From the NCBI GenBank assembly GCA_947579665.1, contig OX388349.1, forward strand, positions 22,166,459 through 22,230,458: 64,000 bases of DNA. The letters run 5' to 3'. Source of the stretch: Sympetrum striolatum (lineage: Eukaryota > Arthropoda > Insecta > Odonata > Libellulidae). Below the pieces are notes generated by a model. That model made no database searches and was not told the origin of the DNA. It saw only the letters and a list, made by a program, of their open reading frames with translations. Below are positions 35,583-49,009 of this stretch, in pieces (the first letter of the stretch is position 1; each line of letters opens with the position of its first letter). A program made the translations under genes and the position numbers.

Positions 35583-35810
35583 CCCACTTAAAATATTGCG
35601 ATCAAAATATTCCTTCTTTTGAGATACCTTTTTTCTCGCATTGCCTCCCCCAATATTTTAAGCACCCAAATACAACTAATGTTTAATACTATATACTATA
35701 TCCTCTTAACTTAAAACATTGTGATCAAAGTATTCCTTCTTTTAGGTTTTTGTATTTTTCTTATTTTTTCGAAGATTCTAACCATCCAAGTATTGTAGAT
35801 CTCACTCCTT
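35583..35810. repeat. Tandem duplication, 123-bp period
   Basis: GCGATCAAAATATTCCTTCT near 35599 recurs as GTGATCAAAGTATTCCTTCT near 35722. Both copies are preceded by CTTAAAA and followed by a TTTT-rich stretch and an AACCATCCAAGTA- or AAGCACCCAAATA-type block. Confidence 0.75.
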
Positions 35811-36349
35811 TGGTCTCAATTCTGCATGTGTGGCCTCCAAAACAGCGTATAATAACCTCGTAAAATACGGTCTATGTTTTCTCTCGTCGTCTGCGATTCT
35901 CGAGGGCAGTCATAAAGTTTCTTTAAAAATAGGATATGCCCTCCAAAAGGGTTTGCGGCTGTTACTCTTCCGTACATTCTTTAAGCAGATGGAATCGCTC
36001 TTAAAGATTCCTTCTGCTAAACTTTTTCCGTATGTTTAAATGTCAACACATATCCGAGCGTTTCCGGTCCCTCGCTAGCAATTCTCAATGGGAATTTTGG
36101 CACGCTGCAGTGTTTTGATGCTTTCTGTCCTGACCCCATTCAGATAAGTATCTGTATTATTTTGGTCAGTGCTCTTCATATGATTGCCAACTTAGATATT
36201 TGTAGAAATGTCAAGGTTTGGCGGTTCGAAGTAATTTTTTCCCGTTGAGGACTTCTCTTTGGTTGGCAGATTTAATTTTAGTCAGATGCCGATAAAATAA
36301 CGATACACATTTCTCGACCAAAAGTCATAATTTATATATTTATTTATTT
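35811..36349. other. Non-genic stretch
   Basis: No gene or repeat recognised. A 69-codon frame at 35830-36039 lacks any known motif. Confidence 0.45.
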
Positions 36350-36389
36350 ATCATCATTATACAAAATAGTAATTTTGTATAATGATGAT
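36350..36389. repeat. Perfect 18-bp-arm hairpin
   Basis: ATCATCATTATACAAAAT (36350-36367) and its exact complement (36372-36389) flank the 4-nt loop AGTA. There is no T-run of the kind used in bacterial terminators and the context is eukaryotic. It could be a decayed MITE core or a Pol II-transcribed hairpin; function unknown. Confidence 0.75.
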
Positions 36390-37179
36390 TTATAATGATT
36401 GGAATTGTTCAATTTAATATAATATGCAGCTGTATAGTGGTTTATAAGACGTTCTAAGACGAGTTTATCACGATTCCTTACACTCCAGTACTAAATTAAT
36501 ATTTTATTTAAAGAGGTTTATGAATATGAGAAGTACTGTCTTTTATTCAATAGAACCGAGTCGTTTAATCAATTTATGAACTTTACTTGTCTTGGATTAT
36601 TTAAAACCAAATCAATGGAAACTATTCATTGTATTTTTACATTAAATGATTAATAGTTTTTATTTATTCGTTCGTTCGTTTATACGTATAGAATTCTTTT
36701 CTTATTGCAACTCGTAATATCTGAGCATAATTCAAATAATGAGCTCGTAAAAATATGCATTTAGTGAAAATGCCATGTTTCGTAAAAGTGAGCGATTTCC
36801 AAAAAGAATAAGTCTTGGAAATTCGTCTATTGTCATTATTCCTATAGATTATTTATTATCATAAATCGTAAATTATTGAGTAGTTAGCTTCATAATGTTA
36901 TTATAAAATCATTTTGTGAAACATAAGTGGAGATTCTGAATTTATTCGACCATTATGTCAATTTTTAACTTATTTCAAAATAATGAGTCAGGAGTTTTTC
37001 TTAGTTTAGTTTTGGGCCGAATTATCTAGCATTGTCTCCGTCACAATTTCCTCATTCTATTCCCTGAATTTATATGGTAAATCCTCGCATTTATCCTCGT
37101 AGAAGTAGAAAATTTGAATCTTCACTTTTGTGCACTCTCAAACAATTTTCGCTGTTTTCGTCACTCTTTTCGTTGGGAT
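36390..37179. other. AT-rich non-genic stretch
   Basis: No gene or repeat recognised. Confidence 0.5.
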
Positions 37180-37960
37180 TCCTTCCTCTTGATAAATCGC
37201 CCACCGTCAATACCCTAGGGTATTAAATTCTAGTCCGCATTAAATTTCCGCCGCGATCAACCCGGCAATTTGGGCGACTCGCACGTCGGACCGGAAACTC
37301 TCCCATGTAATAAGTCTCACAAAGTCCCGACTTTTATAAATTTTTAAACATTATTTCGCGGCGACGGAACTCTTTCGAGGCGATGTTTCCCAAACCGGAC
37401 GTCGTCTCTCTCTCTCTCTCACTTCGGGACTAAGCGGAAGCAGAAGGGATGGGAAAACACTCCCAACCCCTCCGATTTAATTTGGAGAATTAATCTCCCG
37501 CGATCGTTAGCTCGGAGCCGAATTCGTGCCTAGGAATTTGTTTAACTAACGCTTTTTTATTTTCGGGGATGTGCCCTGAATATGACGTGAACCCTCTCCG
37601 GAGATTTATGGTTGCGCGTAATAAAATTATTTGTTTTTATCGCAATTAACTGCGGAAAGTAGCGACCTGACTCATTTTAATGCGGAGGTGCTTGGTGAGA
37701 TAAACTTAGGGTTCGGGTCGCTTTTCGGGGATTTAAGAGAGGGTTTGAAAATCGCGGGACCAATTTAGGCTCGACGGGGCTTCCGTCGATGTTTCGGGCC
37801 CGTTTGGCAATATATGCGGGATATATGTGAAGGGAGGTTAAAGTGAATGAGGAGATATTTTACGGGAACGGTCGGAATTGAGGTCCGGCTTGCATCCAGG
37901 CGGACGTTTATACAGCTTATAAACAGGTTGACGTTTATTCTCGGTAATTTCCGATTTTTA
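37180..37960. other. GC-raised patch, possible regulatory DNA
   Basis: CpG-rich relative to its flanks and includes a (CT)n run at 37408-37421. It has no open frame over 60 codons, so coding is unlikely. TTTATAAATTTTTAA-type and TAAT-containing sites are present, but such sites are common in AT-rich DNA. Confidence 0.35.
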
Positions 37961-39199
37961 ATGTAAATGGTATTTTTGCATTAGCGAAATTGTAATTCTT
38001 AGATTTATTCTGCCTGAAAAGCGAAAAATGAGTTCGAATCGAGAATTAATAGTTAAAATGTGAATTGGATAGCATTTATTCCCGTTCGAAGATAGATGTA
38101 TTTTTTATTAATATATTTAAAGAGGTACTACTGCGTCATTTGAAGTGTGTACAATCAGTAATTATTCGCGGCCATAATTTAGAATAAATGATATTAGATT
38201 TCAAAAGTCAAAAGCGAGGCATTTCTTTTAGCATCATTTCCAACGACGAAATAATTTTTTGTGCTATAAACTAGGGAGAGATATGAGAAGAATGAGGGAA
38301 AGATATTTTACTACAGGGAAATGTGCCCTAACACCAAAAGATACACGGAAATGAAGCATATAATAGAATAATGGCTCGGAAAACGGGAGCTCTTTGTTCT
38401 AGTCCCACTTATGTTTTTATTTTCACTTCAGTTGATATGCAGGAGCAAATTTGTTGATTGGTCTATGATTCTCAGTAATACCATAGTGTGATAATAACAC
38501 ACTATGTATTGTTTACATTTTCTTTGTTCAATATTATCAATGATCCTGAGTAAAGATTTATATCATTGATCACCATTATCGTCATACTACGTTCTCACTG
38601 GCTCATGCTATTTCACACCTTTATATTTCTCTCTTTTCTTACTATACTACTTCGATTCGTGATACCTCCACACCCTTAGTTCATCTGCTCCAACACGAAT
38701 TCACACCCCTCTGTTTGGACATGGGATTACAAGTATTCATTTAGGCTTAAAAGAAAATTGAACTTATTTTAGATAATGGATGCGGTAAGAGAGTATGTTA
38801 ATGAAAGTAAGGTTTACTAGTTATTGATTTAGGAGATAGAATCGGCGTATTTATCGGTAATACATTGTTCAATATTTCCTATCAAATAATCATTCAATTG
38901 TAATTTATTAATCATAATTAATTAGTTATGTTTAAAATTGGTTAATAATATTCTGTACCAGACTTCGAATTCCAATTTCAAATTTTACCACGTGTTCCCT
39001 AAAAATGTTTCATTCCCTTCTCTCTTTCGTATCCTTTTCTGAGCACTTGCTTTTATCTTTTCAAAATATCTCCTCCTTTCTGATCATCCGATTATATGGT
39101 ATACCTATCGTGTACCTCGCCTTTTAACCCTTCGAGAAACCCTACGTAAGACATAAATACTTCAAGCCCTATCAGTCGAACACGTATTGATTTCCCAAT
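37961..39199. other. AT-rich non-genic stretch
   Basis: Nothing recognised except a small hairpin at about 38483-38507 (CATAGTGTG / CACACTATG). Confidence 0.5.
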
Positions 39200-39860
39200 A
39201 AGGAATCGTACAATAAGTGAAATCGCTGTCTCGGCAGTGTATTGGGACAAATTAAATGGGCACCGCTCCTTTATAACCCCCGAATCTCTCGTTACTCCTT
39301 TTGGACCAACTAGCCCCATTCATCCCCGCTTATCTTCCGTAGGATCGCAGCTCTCCGACACATCTGAGCCGTTCCACTCCTCCAATAAACGATTGCCATC
39401 TCCGAAAGACGAATGCTCCCTTTATTGGAAACGGATCCGGCCCCGCCCCCTTTCAAGGAAAAACAAAGGCGCAACGCTAACCGCGGCGGGATTAAAGCGA
39501 TGTGGGCTATTGATATCCCCTCTTTTTCTCGCTCCAGTCCTCCGTCATCTCTTCCCACGCCCCCTTTCCACGTCCATTAGCTACTCGAGCTCTCCCGGCT
39601 TAATTGAGCGCTTTTTTGCCCCCAGCTGACCCCCCGTCGCTTCCCTGCAGTTTTCTCCCATTTTCTTGCCCTTCCGCGCCTTTTAACACTGTTCCACCGA
39701 CGAGGTCAACAGCGTTGGTGTCGCGCGTCGTGTTGTCACGGCGCGGAATGGACGCGAGTTTTACGGGGCGATGCGAAAGGCGCCCGAGGACGTTGAAGGC
39801 GACCCGCAGCAGTCCGTTCTATTGTAGTAATTCAGCAGCTGGTATGTCCGCCTTGACACC
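39200..39860. other. GC-raised patch with possible exon-like signals
   Basis: Overlapping frames at 39237-39629 and 39604-40116 (plus) and 39310-39558 (minus) share this CpG-rich patch. The 170-codon frame contains a good-looking acceptor (TTCCCTGCAG ending at 39650) and a donor (GTATGT at 39842). These would bound a 191-bp exon with CpG-rich sequence. No protein domain is recognisable, and downstream of the donor the frame becomes AT-rich. It may be a 5' non-coding exon, a promoter patch or chance. Confidence 0.25.
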
Positions 39861-42109
39861 ATTCCGAAGTGAGATTCGTGAGAGGGATCCCTCAATTAAC
39901 CGAAAATTAAAATTACATCACTTGGCAGATGTATGCCCCATCCCGTCTTTAATTGGTGGTGTTATTTTATTGAACAATCTTCTACGTGATTATAACAGAT
40001 GGGTTAACGAATTCCCGAGTGAAAAAGTATCATTAGAGATGGTGCAGCAAGATAAACAACTATTTTTAAGGCTATGGAGTGGACTGTTAAGTATGATTTC
40101 TCGTTTATCATTTTAATTCCTTAAAACGAGAATTACTTCAGTTGTATCCAAGGATAACTTGAGCGTATCCTTGGAAACTTAAGATTCTCCTCCTAATCTG
40201 TTTAGCTGTAATTAAATTAATTACTTAAAGCGGGCCTATCACTTCTATAAACGATAGTGCTTAATAATTATAATCGAGATTGTAATTGTAAATAGATAAT
40301 TATGCCAGCTCATGCTATAATTTAACTTTCGCATTCCTGTATGTGTATATCTATATTTTTATTTTATATATTAGTTTCCTTTAGAACCGTTACCGATATT
40401 CTCCTCGAATTTTATAATTTATCGGTTAGCTAACATCGGAAGCATTGTAAAAAAATTATCTGTAAGATTAAGCAATCTTCATATCATCGAGTTTAGACTT
40501 TTTACGATTTGAATTTTTGACTTTGACAATTATAATGATGGAAATTTTTCAAATTTTATTTCTTAAATTCCCTTCAGATTTTTATGAAGCTTTTAATGTC
40601 CCTCTTACGCATAAACGTTTTTATATTCTTCTCGATTCAGGAAATAGGTCAAATATTATTTTTTATTCCGATACAAGAATATTGAATGTACCGAAAGTAG
40701 TAGAATGCACGCTGAATATATTGAAGGTAGTAGAAATTGAATGGAGAATTCCTAACGTGTACTAAATATTCAATGATAGAATCGCAGGGTTTTATGCTTC
40801 CGCTGCTTGTATGGCGGTCTCAGGGCTCAAGGGTTTCCTGCCGTACATCATCCTATAAGGCAATATCCCTCCGCTTCCGCCCTGCATTTCCGAGGATATA
40901 CTATTTCCACGTTGTAAGGAGAAAGGCGTAATTTTGTGCGCATAACTGACGATTTTCAATCTCCCTTCGTAGCAATTTAATTAATTGCTTAATTCAATTC
41001 TTGTAATTAAATTTAGACGCGGCGGCAGCCTGCATACGTTTAATGTAAAATGTATCAGAGATGTTGTTAAACGTATTAGTGAGCGTAATATACTTGGAGT
41101 AATTCATTTTAATTAAACCAGCTCTGATTAAACGGATTAATTTCCCAAACTTTGATTCGATCGCTCGCGACGGAATATGCCGCATTCCAATAAAGGTGTT
41201 TATTAGTTTGGAATGGATAAAATTTATTTCTAGTGGCATCGTCTTAATCGAGTCAGTTTTGTTTTCACAGTAATTCTGGCAGCATTTCCTGCTATGCGAA
41301 ATTCGGTCAAAAGTGTTAGCATTTGATTATTCATTCCTTCAAAATGAGCGCATCATATACCAAAATACGGCTGTCGCTTTATTTTTTGTTACTTTTGATT
41401 TTGATATATTTGTCTAAATAAAATGAATCAATCAATCGATCAATTATTCAGTGATATAGGCAATCGTAGTATAATTTTGAAGAAGATTAATTTTTCTTCT
41501 AATCTAATTAGAGATAATTGAATTTGAGCTTGCTGTTTCGAGTAATTGTTTGAATGTCAGACGAAGACAAAAACTGCGGCTTGCGACCATGGCCCATGTA
41601 TATAATTAGTGTATTTGTCCATTAATCTGACATAAAATGATCAGTTCAAAATGCTTCTTTCTAAATTACTTAGAATTATAATTGATACTAGTTATTTACA
41701 TGAATATAGAGGAAGAAAAATAGTGTAAATATAAAGTAATTAATTGAGATATTTCATATTAATGTTATATTTAAAGTATCATTGAATGTTTAAAATTACA
41801 GTCTAAATAATCTGCATCGTTATTACCAAATTGGACTTTCTTGAAGGAATTATTTTCATGGATTTTTTATTTATGTCCTTTGTGCATCAAATGTAGTTTT
41901 GGAATAAGCTTTAACAATAATAACCATTATTCAACATAACTCTTACTTACTAGTAGTAGTAGTAGTTAGTAGCAATTTTAGTAGTAGTAAGTTTGTTTTC
42001 ATATCGTCACAGCTATGAACAAGACTGTGACAAAAGAAAATGAAAAATACGTTCGTCTGCATTCCATACCAAACACAAACGAAAATATTCCATTCATCAT
42101 GCTACACTA
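39861..42109. other. AT-rich non-genic stretch
   Basis: No gene recognised. At 41418-41443 AATAAAATGAATCAATCAATC resembles a retroposon end with an (AATC)n tail, but I see no second copy. A (TAG)n-rich run lies at 41952-41989. Confidence 0.45.
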
Positions 42110-42720
42110 GCAGAAACAAGTGGAAGCGAACTTGTTGCCCCTAAACACCCCGAATTCATGGGGGAAAATTCCTCCGAGGAGAGCCCGAACGAGACAGGAC
42201 TGTCCGCCCACTCAATTCAGTTTAAGGCATCGCATTACGTCAGCGCCAACTCAGTCTTCTAATGGTGACATATCTGCTCGGCCGAGGAACACTCGGGAGA
42301 TCGATTAAGTCCCACCGCGTGGTCGCCGTCGCAAACCCCGCGAGAAATTTCACGCCGCTCCCGACGGCATTCACGGTCGCCATCCGCTCCTTCGCATTCA
42401 AGACGCAGGGAATCCTACCAGACGCATAAACCCCTCACTCTCTAACCGCTCCCTCTCGCCCGCATCCAAATCCCCGCTCCTTCCCGCACCCGACCGCAGT
42501 TCTCTCTCCCGATTTCCCCCTCGGCTCTTAATGGCCTTTTTGCTAATGGCACTCTAATACCTCCGATAAAACGGATTAATTATCCTCCGCTGTGCCGTTG
42601 TTGGCGGATGCAGCGAGTGCAACGGTTTCTTGGGAATTCGGTGGTCCCTGATTTTGCGAATCGGATGTTAAGGTCTGCGGTCGTCTGAGAATTCAGGCGC
42701 GTTTGTGTTGACTGGGATTG
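42110..42720. other. GC-raised patch, no gene recognised
   Basis: Strongly CpG-containing from about 42120 to 42500 with only one short frame (42120-42308). It could be regulatory or a decayed GC-rich repeat. Confidence 0.35.
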
Positions 42721-43610
42721 CGCCTAGTTTTTGCCATATTCAACGCGAGAGGGTTGAATCAGATTAGGGGAACAAGCTGTTTGTTTAGCTACATAAAGTA
42801 CTGAAGAATATGTGAACCTTTTCATCCTGTAATCTAACTGAAATTGATAAATAAAACCAGAACTTTTATTTGATACCATAATATTTTTTATCCCACACGA
42901 CTTAAGCTTCGACGCTTAGCATCATCTGCATCGCCGTCGTCGAAATCTAGCTCGTGTGAGCATTGTAGTAACGGGTAAAAGTTGTGCTTTTACTTCCTTA
43001 TTAAAGAAAACTGCCTTCTAATCTAGGTCGAGGTAATGGACTTTACTAACTTTGTCGTATTAGGTACAGCTTGCAACAATAAAAACGAATGGGTGTGAAT
43101 TCTCTCCCTGAATCTTATGTGGCCGGTGGTACAGGGCTTACAATATGTGGCAACACACATGAACTCCGGTTAATACGAGTTATTCGTACTCGGTTACTTG
43201 TATAAATCCTTTCTGGTCCCTTTTCGCGGTTTGTGTAAGTCTCCAGAAAGCTGATGAGGTCTATATTTCGAAAGAGCTCCAAATGTTAGTTACACCAGAA
43301 AATATTCCTTATTCGTTTTCAGGAAACGCTAAATTCTTCTCCTTGATATCAATTCTATATCTCACGCATTGAAATTAAACCACAAATATTAACATCGTCA
43401 TGCCTGACCTTATGTTCCTAGGATTAATATTTAGAATTCGCTTGTATGTACTTTGGAATTTCATAACCAATATAAAGTAAGTGCCAGCTAAAACACTCCG
43501 TTGGTCATTGAAGATAGCTTTCACATGGTTCTCTTAATGTCTCAGTTTTATATTTATCATTATTATTTACCCCTTACTTTTTATTACGAACTGTACAAAC
43601 GAGATTTCAT
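42721..43610. other. Non-genic stretch
   Basis: No gene recognised. The block TTGATATCAATTCTATAT near 43342 resembles an inner part of the 11519-11833 element, too briefly to call. Confidence 0.4.
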
Positions 43611-43740
43611 GGTCTCCCGGTTAGCATTGAGGGTAGAGCGTTCGGATTCGATGAAAGCGGTCTCAGTTCGATTCCCAGTGGGAAGCAATGCTCGTAATTA
43701 CCTATGTTATCGAACTACTTTGGGCAATACTTCTACTACC
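43611..43740 (+). mobile_element. tRNA-headed SINE, copy 2
   Basis: The head reads GTCTCCCGGTTAGCA then GTAGAGCGTTCGGATTCGAT, with B-box-like TCAGTTCGATTCCCAGTGGGA (split here by eye: about 43672-43692). The 5' CTCCC and the 3' TGGGA could pair as a tRNA-like acceptor stem. The body (ATTACCTATGTTATCGAA) and the tail (CAATACTTCTACTACC) match copies at 11380 and 61464 with more divergence. Confidence 0.7.
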
Positions 43741-45149
43741 ATTAGATTTCATTTTAGCTATCAGCTGGGAACTGTGATGTGCTAATTGCAATTTAGTTTT
43801 AGAATAACTTGAAATTAGTGTGCAAGTAAATAATGTTTGTTACCATCCATCGGTCTCTTCAATTAATATGCTACTCATTTGAAGCCTGTTGTTTCTCTGT
43901 ATGTCATTCAATTCAAAATACTTTTTAAAATAGTTCTCCGTATTTTCTATAATTAAATGGAATACATTTTAGGCCTTTTCTTGTAGTTTATTTTAAAAAT
44001 GTCGTTAATGAGCTAAAAGGGAGATGAGTAATTATTCGTCATTCATAATTTTTCGCCGCTAATGATTGAGTTTGAATTAATTTTCATTGAAAATTTTACG
44101 AAACGAAGCGATGCTAATTTTAATTAAAATATTACCCCCATTATTACGTTATTGAGATGGGTAATGAATAGAGATAACATGATTGATTGTATTGTCATTA
44201 AAATTCAATTCTATATTACGAAAATTTAATTCCACGACATATCCTCGTATAAATAAGAATTTTAATCGAGCTAATTTGTTTTGGACCAATTATTTTATCT
44301 TCACATCTCGTATTTTATATCTCATATCTTCAGTGTTCATTTATTTTGTAGGAGTATTTTTTTAGAATTATCACAATTACAGGATTTTTCAATTTCACGT
44401 ACTCTTGCTTGATAACTTCTCATAATCCAAATAAGAGCACCTGTATTGTATAGACACAATGATTTATGGTGACACAATTTTTTGTGTTCTCCCCACTTTG
44501 TTTCCTATCGCAAATAACTGTGACATTTGACTAATATTCTATCTCATTTTCTAAGTGCACGTTTGGCGAAGACATATTTGAAAACGTACCGAATACAGAA
44601 AAATACCGTATCCTAAAACCGTATATCCAAAATGTCAACGTTTCCATCTAAGAATTGAATTTTCTACTTCAATCTACTAATGCTCTCCATACACGAAAAT
44701 GTGAAACCTTGCGAATATTCTGATCTATCCAAACATTTGCTCTTCAAATTCAATGCATTATTCATTTTCAAATCGATCTGAACATTATTACTCCCGTGCC
44801 ATCTGCGGATTAAACGTAGGAATAGTAAGTGTAAGCAGTGTTTGATCCTATGCTTATAGTAATATATAGAATATTGTGTAGAAATTCATGGACTACAAAA
44901 TATTCAAGTATACTGATAAAAGGTTTTGAATTGAATTGAATTTGTTTTTGAAGAATTGTTTTCCCTGTACAATTCCTAGCAAATTCTGGTTAGAATCTAC
45001 CCTAAAGTGTTAACTAATTTACTCTCTAAACATGCAATTGTATTTGAACAATAAAAACGAACTGTGTAACTATTATCGTTGTTATTAATTTCAATATATG
45101 TCAAGGTACGTAGTCTGCGTACTGACATTTCTTTACAGGAAATTAATGT
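43741..45149. other. AT-rich non-genic stretch
   Basis: No gene or repeat recognised. Confidence 0.5.
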
Positions 45150-45980
45150 GGCTCGCTGGTTGTTGAGGCTTGGACAATCTTGTTATTGGCTTACGCGGCG
45201 AGAAGTCATTTTTACGATAGGAATCATCAGAACATCCCGCGAAATTCACGTCTCGGCGAGCGAAGGCGTCGCCGCCTTTATTCGCGTTAAAACGCAATCG
45301 CTCGAATCTCCCGATGCAGAAATTGATCCCATTGTTTGCCCAGCCATCGATCTACTCAAGTGAAGTTGGAGAGCATTAGCGGGGTTAGCGAGCACAGATG
45401 TCACTCTTGGGATGAACACATCCCCCTGGCTTAATCTTCCTCCTTGTCGCGAGTGTCACAGCACCAGCGATTCCTTCCAGCATCATAGTGCCCGGCCATC
45501 TCATCTTCCCTGGCTCTCAGCCAGACTCCTTTTTCCTTTGTCTAATCTCTTATGAGACGGGATCCGTGCATTCTCACATGAGCTTTCTTCATAGGGCCGC
45601 TGGTGCCTGTTGATCCCCTTTTCAAGGCTTTTTTGCACTCTTCCGCTTTCTTCTTTTTTGTAACCCTTCCTTCCACGGTGCTCCTTTAACGCTTCTGCCT
45701 TGTTTTGTCTCCTCGAGTGCTCTTTTTATTTTGTTTTGCGTTGGAGAGGTTTGCGGGATCGATTTGGGCCGAGTCTATGTGACGCGTGTGATTTCCGCGG
45801 CGCCTTATTTAGTGGATTTGACGATGGTGGGTTTAAGTGGTTAAAGAGAGGTTTATTGAATAATTTCTCGACGTGGGTGGTTCACTGGAATTATTTTGGT
45901 TCTGGTTTGTACTCGGGTTTTTGCACGTTTAAGGGGGTTGTTGATTCCTCTGCTAACTTGTGCGTTGGGAATATTTAAAA
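45150..45980. other. GC-raised patch with short ORFs
   Basis: Frames at 45079-45363 (94 codons) and 45700-45978 (92 codons) lie here. The first passes a good acceptor (CTTTACAG, ending 45138) and ends at a stop without a donor. Neither has a recognisable domain. Possible regulatory DNA or a lineage-specific exon; uncertain. Confidence 0.25.
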
Positions 45981-47099
45981 ACACTTGGTTTTACCTTTTT
46001 TGTTGGGTTTGATCCGAGTGAGATATGGGTTTTTATGCGTAATCATTCGTACATTTTTGGTGAATTGGGTGTTGTTCTGAATTTTTCGTGCGAAAATTCG
46101 ATTTAAGTCGGCATGAGTTAAAGTTAGATTTTATTAACAGAATAATTATATACGAATTGATAAGCTCTGCTCAGTTCTATTGATTACAAATGTAGAAAAA
46201 AAGGATCAAATAGTTGATCTAGTGTTCTAATTTGTTTTTTTTTTTTAATTCGGTATTGGTTCGGCGATAACTCATTTGGTCTTTCATCGAAAACGTCAGG
46301 AAACAAACATTCCGTTTGATCATTCGAAGTTGAATTATAAGTTAAAATTGCTTCTTTTTTCTATCATTACTTTTCTGACGTGAAATTATAGTTCGTGGTT
46401 CTGATTATAGATTATATCAAACGGTAAAAACATATCCAAAGTTATATTTGTAGAAAGATCAACGTTATCTTCGTGGAATGATTGTTAGAACTAAATCCTT
46501 AGATGGAAGAGTTGGAACATGTCGCTGCAAAATATATTTATTTGGAATTTTACAAAATAAGTTTTAATTTTTACATTGATATGGAATCTCGCCAATTCTA
46601 CCATTGATTGTTAATCTTATTGAATTTTTCAGATGTAATTAAATTACTATCATTTTTATTTCGAAATTCTTTCTATCGAAATCCTTCAACTTAGAAACCT
46701 CTCATTCAACTATATCTTATTGTTTTTATTTTTACTGGTTTTTAATTCTATTCACAAATCACGTGAAGTGACAAAGATCATTGTTAATTCAGTTGAATTA
46801 CTGCGTTTTGTAATTTGTTTTACTCAACAATAGTATACGATCCTCAATTGTAAATAATTTAGATATTTGAGTTCATTTATTTGTCTGCGAAACGTATGTT
46901 GACATAAATAAGAATATTTAAAATCTAAATTCTTGGTGTCTTTTTATCGATTTCTTATCGTTAAATCATTTCAAAACTTAGCTTACAATTATTTCTCTCC
47001 CCCGACTACAAAAGTTTAAACATTCTATGGCTTGGGGAGATCGACAATTTATATTCAGGTCGTAAATTCTATTTTTAATTTAATTTATGGTATCTCCAC
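45981..47099. other. AT-rich non-genic stretch
   Basis: No gene or repeat recognised. Confidence 0.5.
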
Positions 47100-47830
47100 C
47101 GCCTCCTCGATAGCATGTATTAATCTCCTCTCGAACTATTTCGCAACAGATGGAATGTGCTACATCGAGACGCATCGCTAAATATCCCTCGAGACGATCT
47201 CGAAATATTAGCAGAATCATATGCTCGGATCGTCCCGGAAAAATAACAATGCCTCGCCATTGTCACATCCCTCAGCCGTGAAATGGAAACGAATTTATCT
47301 CGCGATTCGTTCTCAATCTAGAAACGTGGAAAAATGCTAGCGTAGAATCCCGTAACGCATCGGTACCACCCAGCTTCCGACGTATCTTGCCTCGTTACAG
47401 ATTGGCATTGTTAACCGTCCGACAGCTGCAGAAATACATTCAGAATGCGGTGTTCACTTCCCCCCCTCTACCTATCGGATTGGCGAAATGCTTCCCTGGA
47501 GAACTTGGCTGCATTACGTTCGGTCTTAGAATTCCTCGGTGTGGTGCAGGGGGTTACTATTGGGAAATATCTCGGCATCAGATGCGGACGGCGTTTACTC
47601 GGCGAATTTCTCATCGAAAAGATGTTTACTATGGTGCGGTCGTAGATGGAGTACGCTCCGTAATGATTCGGAAGATTTCGTAAGAAACGTCGATAGCAGA
47701 GGGTTATCTAGTTTATCGTCCCGCTTCCATCTTTCGGGTTTCTCTGTAGGGGAAGTTGATAATTTGGTGCATGTTGGCAATTTTTCTTTCTATGGACATC
47801 CAGAAAATTCGATCTATTTTCACTAAGTTT
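47100..47830. other. GC-raised patch with overlapping ORFs
   Basis: Four frames (three plus, one minus, 61-98 codons) overlap between 47387 and 47826. Overlap in all phases indicates low stop density, not a gene. No domain recognised. Confidence 0.35.
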
Positions 47831-48815
47831 GGCTTCTCTTTCTAACGCGTGGGGTTATTCGTGATTCAAAAAACTATCTTCTGGAGATTTCATATTTGGA
47901 ACACGTATGGATTTGTTTGCATATAAGAATGAATACATATGAATTCAAACCCTAAGCTAAAAAGAAATGAAAAATAGCAACACGATTGAGACTCGAACCT
48001 AGGTCATTTACCGGGCAGTTATTATGGATGAATTCGTTAATTATAACTTTTATTTTTTGTCGTGTCTCACATTTTTCATATATAAGTCCTTTTTAGTGGT
48101 TTTAGCGTGAGATTTTCACTTTAAGATTGGCATTTAAGAAGCTCGGCTTCCTCTACCAGAAAATAATCGGTAAAGCGAAGAGAAAGGCATGCACGCCATA
48201 TTTCACTATCCCTTTTTCAGTATCCATGCTATGTATGGATAAGCATTACATTCGTGAATTAGAAAAAATCCCGCGTGAATTCGAGTTATTTGTCAGGAAT
48301 CGCTGAGGCAGATGATATCGCAAATACAGCAGAGAAAATTTATTCTAGAAGTGACTGCTTAAAAATGTATATTTCACGCGAACGATACGCTACAGTAGTA
48401 GATTAGAGAAATAGACTTATGTTGTAGGAATCCCTTGCCGGATTCCAGAAGAGCGCTTGAACTACATATGTATATTTAAAAGGCTATTTCAACATTACAA
48501 GGATTGTGATAGTAACTTGGTTTGCGACGATAACTTGGTATTTCAGCTTATAAAGATTTCATGGATCTCCTTTTTATACGTTTGCTGATCAACTTTCGAT
48601 TCGGTTATCGACCGATACCCTCAATTTTCCTTTACCTAATCAAGGATCCGAATGAAATTTTGGGAGGCCAGATAATGTGAGGAAATCCCTTTCACAAACG
48701 ACGATGAGTACAATTTAGCTGTAATCACAGTTATCTGGCGAAGGTTCAATTTCACAGAGGTATAAAGATATGAGTTTAATCAAAAGCTTAATTAAACGAA
48801 AAGATTAGGGAATAT
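47831..48815. other. Non-genic stretch with one stray B-box-like motif
   Basis: At about 47990-48020 GAGACTCGAACCTAGGTCAT followed by TACCGGGCAG..TTATTATGG resembles a single unit of the 6738-9318 array in motif and order. The rest is AT-rich without features. Confidence 0.35.
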
Positions 48816-48900
48816 ATAATAATAATAATAATAAATCGTCTTTATTTGGGCGAGATTGATACTAAAAGTCTCTCCTTCCATCTAACCCATCGTCATTAAT
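48816..48900 (-). repeat. LINE 3' tail, (AAT)n family, minus copy
   Basis: On the minus strand: ATGGAAGGAGAGACTTTTAG then TATCAATCTCGCCCAAATAA, then AGACGATTTATT and (ATT)n. The stem-loop halves GAGACTttt and AGTaTC are preserved except for one base. It is the cleanest minus-strand example of the family. Confidence 0.75.
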
Positions 48901-49009
48901 TTTAAAATTAGAAGTAGAAACAGAAGAATTACAGTAATAAGTACTAAGTAATAAGTAAAAAAATAAATATAATAGAACCATTTCTTTTACGGAAACACCA
49001 AAGCGTTTA

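Noticed and set aside
41952..41989. (TAG)n run as a minus-strand SINE tail
   Set aside because: The complement would be a (CTA)n tail, but no SINE head or GACCTAAGCTGTCG body is found on the expected side.
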